DNA of 64,000 nt, from assembly GCA_944989445.1 (NCBI GenBank), contig CALYLW010001390.1:248001-312000 (forward strand), in the 5' to 3' direction. The position numbers and the translations under genes are program-made. This stretch comes from Ampullaceana balthica. Lineage: Eukaryota > Mollusca > Gastropoda > Lymnaeidae. Every line of letters starts with the position of its first letter. Position 1 is the stretch's first letter. This document shows positions 24,400-36,300 of this stretch, one piece after another. The notes under the pieces are model-generated. The model saw only the letters and a program-made list of their open reading frames with translations. It was not told the DNA's origin and did no database searches.

Positions 24400-27300
24400 C
24401 TGGGGATTCAAAGCAACAGGTCAAATAATTAAATACTATTCAAACAGAGTTTTGACATGTAACAGGTCAAATAATTAAAATAGTCCTAACAGAGTTTTGA
24501 CATGTAACAGGTCAACTAATCACAAACTATTCTAACAGAGTTTTGACATTTAACAGGGTCAAATAATTACAAACTATTCAGAGTTTAGATAATCTTTCTT
24601 AACATATGACATGTTGGTTTCAATTCCATCTCTAAACTAATGTGACAAAATGGATTGGGTGTGTGTGTTGCATGTTATGCATGCATTAGATGTACCGTTT
24701 GGCTTGTGAGAAGTGATTTGCCTTTAAAATTGGAGAGAAAATTAAAATTTTAGTGTCAGCGCAATGTTAAATTGTTTTTGATGACTACTCAAGGAAAGTA
24801 ATGATACTTGTCCATGTATGGGACATAATTCCAAGGAGAGGTAAACCAGTTTAACACAAAGACATTTTAAAAAAAAAGAATATCAATAATTTATTTTAAT
24901 CTCTAAACTAAAACATAAAAAATGTCAATGTCCAATAAATCTTTGTTATTTTTTAAACTTAAAATTAATTGAGTTCTTCAGGTCTTAAAATTTCCAGATT
25001 TGAAAACACCACCGACTCACATGAACTTCAAAATAAACTTTACAGTTTACATACACAGGATACTTCTAACCAAATTTGACTTTTACATTCACAGTCCCTT
25101 CTTAGTGTCAGTCAAATTTAACATATATCCAGAGTATGGCAAAAGTCGATAGTATAAAAAATGATGAGCCAGGAAAAGGGAAGCAAAAAATAGTGTCAGG
25201 AAAGGGAAGCAAGGAATAGTGTCAGGAAAGGGAAGCAAGGAATAGTGTCAGGAAAGAGAACTGAAAGCCACTTGTTCAGAGGCAGCGCAGGGAGACAACT
25301 TACGTGGAGTGAACAAAGGGAGATAAAAAGTGTGCAGCCGTGCTGACCAGCACCAGAATGACAGCCAGGATGGCCAGGACAACGTTGATGAGTTTGGAAA
25401 TTATTGTCCTGAAGGTGGCGTTCTCCACCATCTCCATGGACAGGATCTGTTGCTGTTGTTGTTGCTGCTCCAGGCGAGAGATCTGAAACCAAAATACAAA
25501 CCAGGTCAAGGTAAATAATCAAATTATTTTTTTCACCTCCTCACAATGATGACAAGAACTGAAACAAATAGAATTGGATCAAGGTGGTAATATCTCAAGA
25601 GTAAATAATCATGTCAAAATGAAAATGTGTACATTCCAGATCAAAGTTGAGAAGACAAGAACTTTGGCAACTCTGGAAAGGAAGAGCTTCAAACTGATAA
25701 CATTAATGAATGATATTAAAATTGGCTGGAGAAGAGTGGCCAATGAGAGGAGAGTGGCCAATGAGAGGAGAGTGGCCAATGAGAAGAGAGTGGCCAATGA
25801 GAGGAGAGTGGCCACTGACACGAGAGTGGCCATTGAGAGGAGAGTGGCCACTGACACGAGAGTGGCCATTGAAAGGAGAGTGGCCACTGACACGAGAGTG
25901 GCCACTGACACAAGAGTGGCCATTGAAAGGAGAGTGGCCACTGACACAAGAGTGGCCATTGAGAGGAGAGTGGCCATTGAGAGGAGAATTGCCATTGAGA
26001 GGAGAGTGGCCATTGAGAGGAGAGTGGTCAATGAGAGGAGAGTGGCCAATGAGAGGAGAGTGGCCAATGAGAGGAGAGTGGCCAATGAGAGGAGAGTGGC
26101 CACTGACACGAGAGTGGCCATTGAGAGGAGAGTGGCCACTGACATGAGAGTGGCCACTGAGAGGAGAGTGGCCACTGAGAGGAGAGTGGCCACTGACACG
26201 AGAGTGGCCAATGAGAGGAGAGTGGCCAATGAGAGGAGAGTGGCCATTGAAAGGAGAGTGGCCACTGACACGAGAGTGGCCATTGACACGAGAGTGGCCA
26301 TTGAGAGGAGAGTGGCCACTGAGAGGAGAGTGGCCATTGAGAGGAGAGTGGCCACTGACATGAGAGTGGCCATTGAGAGGAGAGTGGCCATTGAGAGGAG
26401 AGTGGCCATTGACACGAGAGTCGCCACTGACACGAGAGTGGCCAATGAGAGGAGAGTGCCCATTGAGAGGAGAGTGGCCATCCACATCATATGGTGATGA
26501 ATTTCAATATTCCCTCACTCTAGTTGAAGCATTATCCACCAGATCCGAGAGGTCGGTCGTCCTCTCATCCAGTCGGTACTCTATCTTCTCCTCCATGGAG
26601 GTCAGGTCTTGTTTCAAGTTGAGCATCTCGTGCTGATGGAGTTCTGTGAGGTCATTGAGCTGCTCCTCCAGGTGCTCCACCTTGTACTTCTCATCCTCAA
26701 GCTGGGACCTCAGTAGCGTCACCTCCTGCTGCATTTGGATCTGAGGACAAACAAGCAAGTCATCTGACTCAGATCTGAAGACAAACAAGCAAGTCATGTG
26801 ACTCAGATCTGAAGACAAACAAACAAGTCATGTGACTCAGATCTGAAGACAAACAAACAAGTCATGTGACTCAGATCTGAAGACAAACAAACAAGTCATG
26901 TGACTCAGATCTGAAGACAAACAAACAAGTCATGTGACTCAGATCTGAAGACAAACAAGTCATGTGACTCAGATCTGAAGACAAACAAACAAGTCATGTG
27001 ATTTAGTTCTCCTCAAAGTTGAAGGCTACACACTCTGCCGCCTGTTGGTTCGTTAGCAGGCTCACATCATTAGTGACAGAAATGCTAGGTTAGCGTAGAA
27101 CCAGATTACAAGCCACCACATAAAATAACACGCCAGTTTGAGCAATACTTTTGTTAAAGAAAATGCTGTAGCAGCTGAAGCTGGTTGGATAGGGTAGAAA
27201 TCATCTTCCCATAACTTAATTTTTAGGCCATGGTGCAGTTAGATCATTTAACTGTCCTAATCAAAAAAATAATTCAAAGAAAACTATGTTAAAATGTTGA

Positions 27301-30300
27301 GTTTTATTAATTAATTCTAAATTGTTCTGCTTACATATTCAATAAAAGTAAATTATAACCATTGTGAACTACAATAGCATTTTATTTTCCAAAGCAATAA
27401 GAAAAAATAATTGCTATCTCTTATTAAAATGTATAGTAATCTCCTATTGAAATTTCCCACTGAAATCTTCTATGACACACTCATTAGTCAGTCACTCCAG
27501 GTATAAAAAAATAAAATATTTATGTATTTTAAGGTTGGTTATAAATCTAATGTTTATGTTAGGTTACCTATTGTCTGGCCACTCACCTTGTCTATAGATC
27601 AAATGTCTATGTCATAATTACGTATTGTTGGCTCACTCACCTTGTAATCTTCTATAGATCAAATGTCTATGTCATAATTACGTATTGTTGGCTCACTCAC
27701 CTTGTAATCTTCTATAAACCAAATGTCTATGTCATAATTACGTATTGTTGGCTCACTCACCTTGTAATCTTCTATAGATCAAATGTCTATGTCATAATTA
27801 CGTATTGTTGGCTCACTCACCTTGTAATCTTCTATAGATCAAATGTCTATGTCATAATTACGTATTGTTGGCTCACTCACCTTGTAATCTTCTATAGATC
27901 AAATGTCTATGTCATAATTACGTATTGTTGGCTCACTCACCTTGTAATCTTCTATAGATCAAATGTCTATGTCATAATTACGTATTGTTGGCTCACTCAC
28001 CTTGTAATCTTCTATAGACCAAATGTCTATGTCATAATTACGTATTGTTGGCTCACTCACCTTGTAATCTTCTATAGATCAAATGTCTATGTCATAATTA
28101 CGTATTGTTGGCTCACTCACCTTGTAATCTTCTATAGATCAAATGTCTATGTCATAATTACATATTGTTGGCTCACTCACCTTGTAATCTTCTATAGATC
28201 AAATGTCTATGTCATAATTACATATTGTTGGCTCACTCACCTTGTATTCCTCAAATTCTTCAGCCAGGCGCAGTAGAATGTCGTTGACCTTCCTGGAAGT
28301 GTCCCTGACCTCACTGATTTCCTCGTGCAGCGGCTCAAGGTTGGACGCGGTCACCGGCACCAGATGAGAGGCTCCCTGCGAGTTGTGGTGGGGGGAGACG
28401 TGAGTGGGATTCAGCCCTGAGCCAGACGTGACGCTGGACGTTTCATCGTCGCTGGTGTACTTAAAGCTGGGAGACATTGAGACCAATGTTGACATGGCAC
28501 TAGGATGACATTCGAATGATAAAAAGATCTGTGATGGCGCCATGTCAGTATACAAAATTTGACAGAAATGTCATGCAGCATATGACATTGACATACACAT
28601 GTATAGCTGACATCACCATGTCAGTTTACAATTGTTGACAGACACGTCATGCAGAACATGACATAGAAATACACATGTATAGTTGACATCACAATGTCAG
28701 TTTACAATTGTTGACAGACACGTCATGCAGAACATGGCATAGAAATACACATGTATAGTTGACATCACCATGTCAGTTTACAATTGTTGACAGACACATC
28801 ATGCAGCACATGACATTGAAATACACATTTATAGTTGACATCAACTGGTTTAAATTCCAATTAAACAACCATAAAAAAAATGTAAGTAAGAGCTGGATAC
28901 TAAGTCCACATGGATATAAGACAGCCATGGATGAGTTACCATCCATGAATTAAATGCATCAATGAAATAAGGCGCTTATGAATAAATAACACTTTCAATA
29001 TTAAACCATGAAGATCTGTCAGCTATCGACAAAAGCCATGTATGGAAGCCAGAATAAAGGGAAGCTAGCCATGGATACTGGGCAGAATAGGCAGAAGCCA
29101 GTTTGGATTTTGCTGATTATAAAGTTAATCTTTGAGAAACTTCATGTGTTTCAGCTTCAACTTTTGTGACCGCTTTCATTGTGTCTTCTGATTCCTGCTG
29201 TGCTCATCGCTGGCAGCCAGTCTAGCTGACTCTGACACAATGAGATAAATGTCATGCTCTCAATCTATCCCAAAATTCTTCTCACTCAAAAGTTCATGTT
29301 TAACAAGTCATCCAAGAGACAAAACTCATACACATATACCCACACATAGGGGTTTGGTGGAAAGGCCAGACACGCGACTAAACCCACTCATTATCATCAC
29401 CTAAACTGTGTTTTCTCTAGACAAATGCCTCGACCTGTATTTGCCATGCGTGCTCGAGTCAAGGACCTACCTGGCAGGTAATGTGCCACCAGCTTTGCCA
29501 TCGTTGTTTCCTTCAGCCGCCACAGGGTCATCTAGTTCTTGAGTGGGGAAAATAATTATTTGTAAAAATTCATACAAAAGATCAATAAAAACAGATATAA
29601 GATATTTCTTTCTTTTTTTTTCTTTCTTCTCATTTTGAATAACTTAACTCCTTCACACTTGACCAAGTGTAAAATTTGATAGCTCAGATTGATAAGTCAG
29701 TATGAAATAAATCATCAGACATTTGCAGTTGTAGGTGCCTTACTAAAACAACTTTTCCCTGCATGTCACAAAAATGAAGTATTGAACAATCATACATTTA
29801 TTTCCTGATTAGTCAGCAAGTGATGTTTGATGATACAAGGAGGCAACAAAAGTTTTTGGTTAATATCAAGTTTAAAATTATTGGAAATAAATGTAAATCA
29901 ACTGAATAAAGCTTACCAGAAAAAAAAGCCATACAAAAATTACAGTACCAAAATGATGAATGGTCATGATGTAATATCATCAGTAAATTAAAAAAAACAC
30001 AAGACAGTGAATTTTAAAATTAAACAGATTATAAGTGAGATAATAGAAAGTGTTAGCTAAGAAATGAATATTAAACAATAAATAGATTATAATTGAGATA
30101 ATAGAAAGTGTTAGCTAAGAAATGAATATTAAACAATAAACAGATTATGAGTGAGATAATAGAAAGTGTTAGCTAAGAAATGAATAGGAAGCCTCTAACC
30201 AAACTGCTGCATGGGAGAAGTTAGAGGTTAATGTCAGTGTGCTAAAAAATGGTATTGGAACATTTTAAGGAAAAGTTGTTTAAAGTCACACCTTGTATGA

Positions 30301-33300
30301 TGAAATTGGCATTTATTTATAATGTTAGGAAGAGATTACCATTTTGATACTATTGAACACTTGGTGGAGTTAACAGTATGTTATGTGTTAGGAGACGTTT
30401 TAACAAAAATAAAATTACTTAAAAGGTAAATTTTAATAAGCAGGAAGTTACACAGTAGGATACTTTCAAAAGCTTATCAGGGAAGGGTATAAAAAAAACA
30501 TGAGAGGAAAGAAACATTAAGTAAAATGTTTTGAAATATAATATTTACCTCACAGTTTAAAAAAAATAAATTAAGTCGGTAATTGAATAAGGAATTAACC
30601 TATATGATAAATATTTCCCTAAGAAAGCAGAGGCCTGTTATTAAAGCAACACACTTCCTCAGAGGTGGAGGTGATTTTTTGTTGTTTTTTTGGGTGAGTT
30701 TAGAAAGTATACATGTCTAATTTAAAAAAAGGGGAGGTAAGAAATTGTCAAAGGCCACAGAGTGACAATACATACCTACATAAAACTTACTTAGCTGGGC
30801 TATATTGTCAGCACTGCCAAATTTATTCTTGATCAAGTGGGCAAACTCTTTCGGCTTGGACACAATGGTGCTGCCAATAGAAAAGGTCGGAGGTCAGGGA
30901 CTATGTCTAACTGCATGTAACATATAGATGTCATGAGATCACAGGAGTAAAGGTTGGGGGGGGGACTTGGGGGCTTCATCAGTGAATAAATTTGTTTTTC
31001 TGGAATTATTTTACATGTACTGCCATTGAGAAGTTTAATGTCCCCATAATGAGTGGGGAGTTGGCTGATCGAAGGATTGGTCAGAAGTGATCAGATTCTA
31101 AACCAAGTGAATGCTCACATTCTGTGGAATTCTTTGCTACAACCAAACATGTGATTAATACTTGATGCTAAAAGGAAACAAAACATTGGGGGTTGGTTTA
31201 GATTTGGGACATTGTTTGACCACATCTCTGGTTAAAGAGAACTGACAGAAGACCTCAAAAGTATTTTTGAGTTTTTGTTAAGAGGAAGAGACAAGTTTTA
31301 TATAACAAATTATTGAGTGTCCCTCCAGCATGACATATATGGATGGTACATCTGACAGCTGAGCACAGCTCTAGTGTATCATGAAGACCATAAAATCATT
31401 TCTTGACAAACAAGCAAAGCATTACAACGAGATGCATTTCCTTGTATACACAGTGCCATGCAATTTTGTGTACAACATAGTAATACATAGGTCAAAGGTC
31501 AAAACAGATCATGGCTTAACATCAACATTTTGTGATAATCTAAAATGTAACAAGTTATAATTTTTATACTAAGTTTTTTTTTGAGTTAATGAAGTGACAT
31601 CACAACAACCCATCAGGATGTCAGTGTTAGCGATGTCACCACCGAAGTTATCTACACACTTTTGTAAAGCTAAAATCACCATTTCTCTAGTTCTAACTGA
31701 TGATAACGAAGAGCTTGATGACATAGGCCACTGGTGAGAATGGCCACCAATGAGAATGGCCAGTACAAAGATAATCATTTACCCAAAGTTTATCGACATT
31801 TAAACAAATCATAAAACTAGCATTGAATATAGAGCTAGTTCAATTACAGAAATAATGATAATGTATGCATAAATAAATCATTTTTTAAAATTTAATTAAA
31901 ATTCCACACAAACACAAACTCCAGCAAAGCATTTATTTCGCATCATCATTTCTATAGTGACTCAGAATGAGTAAACAAGCTTGGGACAAAAACTATTCTT
32001 TAAATGAGAAGAAAAAATAAGTTTGGCTCTTTCTTTAGATCTTTCTTTAGATCACGAAATAAAATTAAGATTGCCAAGCAATGACATATCAAAGTATGTT
32101 TTAGAACATACCATCATTTACTCTGAGATTTTAAATCTTGAGCAACAACTAGGGCTGGTACCGATTAAATTTTTATTGATTAATTGGGAAAAAATTTAAT
32201 CGATTAATTTCGATTAATTATATTTTTATAACGCATATATAGATCCCGTTAAGTTGCGATTCATTATTTCACGAAATTGGTTAAGTCGCGGTAATTCCAT
32301 GACTCCAAAATTTTGTGACTTAACACAGCAAATTCGCTCTGCTATGCAAGAAATAAGGAAGAAAAACCTTTTTGTTTATGTATGCACGTCTAAATAAATA
32401 ATAATAATAATACGAGGGGAAAGTATGTAAGTTACAAAAAATATAAATTATTAATAAATTGGGGGTAAAAATTATTAGAAATATTTTCTTAAATTTTAAT
32501 CGATTAAATTTTTTAAAGATTAATTGATTCATTAATCGTTAATTTCCGCAGACCTAGCAAAAACCAAAGCAGAATAACCAGCTCAGTGCCTCATGCATTA
32601 CAGACATGTATCATATTTGCAGATTATTATGTTCGTGCATTGTCTTGCTACAGCCTACTTGTACAGCACTGTAAACCTTAAGAGACCACCCATGGCATGC
32701 TAGGTCTATCTCAACCCAGGTGTATTTTATCAGACCAACAGTGGAGACTAGGGCATGCAATGTCTTTTTATATCACGTCAAATACTTGGTGTGCAACTTA
32801 TGTAATATGTCAAATACTTTGTAGGTAACTTTTATGTATTATGCCACATACTTGGTGTGTAACTCTTATGTATTATGTCACATACTTGGTGTTTAACTTT
32901 TATGTATTTTGTCACATACTAGAAGTGTAATTCCTAAACAAACTTAAAACACAGAGCTTCACATGCAATGTCTTTATGTATTATGTCACATCCTAGTTTT
33001 GTAACCTTTTATGTACCTTGTTAAATCCTAGGTGTACAACTTTAAAACAAACTACAATGTATAGACACCAGCCAACTCATGCAATGACTTTCCCCTCTAT
33101 TCGTTACTTGTATAGCATGACAAATATAACTGATGGAGACCATCATTAGCATGCAATGTGTCGGCACATCAAGTGTACGTAAAGCACAAGACAAAGTCCT
33201 GCCGATCTATATATATTGATACAAGTAAAGGGCACTCACTCTTTGGCTCCTATAACACCTTCAACCACATCCCTGCCAAATTAGAATGGTCAGTTAATAA

Positions 33301-36300
33301 CTCCGATAAGAATGGTCATTTTATGACTGGACAATGATAGCATGTTCACTACTGTAGACATTGTTATGAATTCCCAACATATGACCATTTTTTTCTACAC
33401 TAGTTTTTACCAAATAATAAAAGGCACACTTTCAAGTGGAATAATTTAGCATTAGAAATGGATAGATAGAATCTTAAATTCCCTTACAATATTTTGGTCA
33501 AAATCTAATGGTTAGCTTAAAATGAACGACACTTAAATTCCAAGATTTTCTGAACAGCTTCAGTTCAAAGCTGAAGTAAAAGGATGAGTGCCGTTAGTTA
33601 CACAATGCACAAGTTCATGGTGAAATAATGCGCCTGTGCTGTACATCATTGAAACATCACCATAGTCTGAACTGACAACTTCACAAGTTGTCAAGACACT
33701 ACATAATATAACACAACATCGGAAACGAATTTCTGTCAGCTGGCTTATGATGTGCAGCTAGCAACCCATCAAAAATGAAAAGAATTATTTTTCAGAACAA
33801 GGAATAACTGGAATGGGGTTAGTCAGTACTCATGAAACTCACAGCACCAAACAACTTGATCCACGACTGGAATGGGGTTAGTCAGTACACATGAAACTCA
33901 CAGCACCAAACAACTTGATCCATGACTGGAATGGGGTTAGTCAGTACACATGAAACTCACAGCACCAAACAACGTGATCCACGACTGGAATGGGGTTAGT
34001 CAGTACACATGATACTCACAGCCCCAAACAACGTGATCCACGACTGGAATGGGGTTAGTCAGTACACATGATACTCACAGCCCCAAACAACGTGATCCAC
34101 GACTGGAATGGGGTTAGTCAGTACACATGATACTCACAGCCCCAAACAACGTGATCCACGACTGGAATGGGGTTAGTCAGTACACATGAAACTCACAGCA
34201 CCAAACAACTTGATCCACGACTGGAATGGGGTTAGTCAGTACACATGAAACTCACAGCACCAAACAACTTGATCCACGACTGGAATGGGGTTAGTCAGTA
34301 CACATGAAACTCACAGCACCAAACAACTTGATATACCACCTCAATCTACCCTGAGTGTTTTGGCCCTATTTGATTTTTAAACACCGACATCTTGGGAATC
34401 CAACCAGTAGGCACTAGGTTGATAGCCATACACAATACCTCACAACTGCTATATCTAACAAGACGATTGGCCAGGGAATTAGATTTAACCCATCCAGCAG
34501 TGCAGCCTCAAACTTCCACCAATCTCAAGCTTTGTGGACAGAGCTAAGCACGAAGTTAAGGTTTAAATTTTTCCTTTACTTAAGAGAAACATATCGAGCA
34601 TATTTAAAGGTTTTTGTATACCTTAAAGTTGCTGACAATTTCTAATTTTTGCTATGAAGTAAAAAAAATTTTTTTCCCCATAAACAATTGTAAAATTTAA
34701 ATCAAATAAAACAAGGCAATTTATTCTTTTCAGGAAGAAACAAACTAACATAGCCAACATTGTGGAATGAAAAAAGTAACTTTTCAATATTAAAAAATTG
34801 TAAATAAACAAGAAAAAATGCAATAATTTGAAAATTTCAGGAACATGAGACTCACTGCTTGCCTCCAAGAACACCAAACTTCCTGTAAAGGTTACCAATA
34901 AAGACAAGTGTAAAGTAACGCAAAGGGACTGTTACAATAACAAGGGCTTGTTTTCTCTGGCACATAACATGTTTAAAAGAAAGTTTACAAATGCCTGCCC
35001 TAACTTTGGAAACACAGTTTTCAGGCCACACATTTCCCATAGACAACTTAGGCATTTATTTTTGTTGCTAATCCTATCTCAAAGGGACATAGATAATAAC
35101 AGATACGGATGTTTTATCTACAGAATGTATAATGTAATACCTTTGTTTAGAAAAAAAAACCCATTGATATATCTAATTATATTTATTTTTCCCTGTGGAT
35201 AAACAAGGTAAAAAAACTTTTCTCTAATTTCATCATTAATTAAGAATGTATCCTATTTAATCCTATTTACAATTAGATTTAGTCCCTGATCTCCACAACA
35301 AACAAACAAAAAATTAAAAAATTAACCGTATATTCCGCCTATAAGATGCCTTTTTAACCCCTAAAAATCTTCTCAAAAGTCCTGGGTCGTCTTATACACC
35401 GGGTATTGTTTTATCGTATTTGTACCTGTTCATACAGTACAGCACCAGTACCGTAATACAGTACAGTAGAAAAATGGCTAACAGTCAAGACCCCATCATG
35501 TCTCCATCAGCAAGTAGAAAGAAATATGAAGGCAGTTTCAAACTTAAAGGGTGTTCGTAGAAAGATTGTCTTATACAGGGAAAATAGCTTAAAAACTTTA
35601 ATGTAACAGGAAAAGTAAGTAGTCATCTTATATGCCCAGTCGTCTTATACACTGGAATATGGAATATACGGCAACATTTTAAAATGAAGGTTGTCATGGA
35701 AACTTAACTTTTGAAAAAAAAACACTAATTTTTATTTGTTGACTTATCAAATAAGATATATTATATATCTCAAACAAACAAAAACAATAAGAAGAATAAA
35801 AACTGACTACTTCTAGATGGCTATCTGAAGTCTTGTCACGTGTTTTGTTCTAAAACATGTGACATGAAAAATCATTTTTTTGTTCCTTATATATGTCACT
35901 AGTTCTATCTAATGCCCTCTCCCCTTCTCATGGATATCCTGTTATATCAGTCCTCATTTTACTTTAACTTTATATTATTCTCTACCTTATTCTATAAGCA
36001 TAAGAAAGAATTAGCTCAGTTGATTTTTTTTTGGTCTGTTTTTTTGTAGAATTTTGTCTTATGTTCACATCACTTAAAGTCTAAAATCTAGGAAACCTAA
36101 TACTTTATAAAAGAGATTTTTTTGTTTCCAACAAACTGTAAAGGGGAGACTCAAACACTGAATTTTAAACAAAAAAAAATTGGAACACAATTTTCAATTC
36201 AATTATTGAAAAAATGTTTTGTTGGCAATGATTTCTTATCATCTTACTGGCTAAGGATTAAGTGAAATATGAGAACATCTGGCAGATAGCGTAATATTAA

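Noticed and set aside
25300..25509. TMCC ending after one membrane segment at the in-frame TAA
   Set aside because: The TAA is part of a GTAAGT donor. The exon at 24399-24279 continues in phase with the second membrane segment.
25574..26497. A 307-codon plus-strand frame and 260-293-codon minus-strand frames of six-residue repeats
   Set aside because: All arise from an 18-bp tandem repeat without stops, are open on both strands, and lie in a TMCC intron. No protein family is recognisable.
26504..26818. TMCC exon 10 read as a free-standing 104-residue protein with its own ATG
   Set aside because: The upstream part is translated repeat and the downstream part runs through a splice donor; family alignment and phase show an internal exon.
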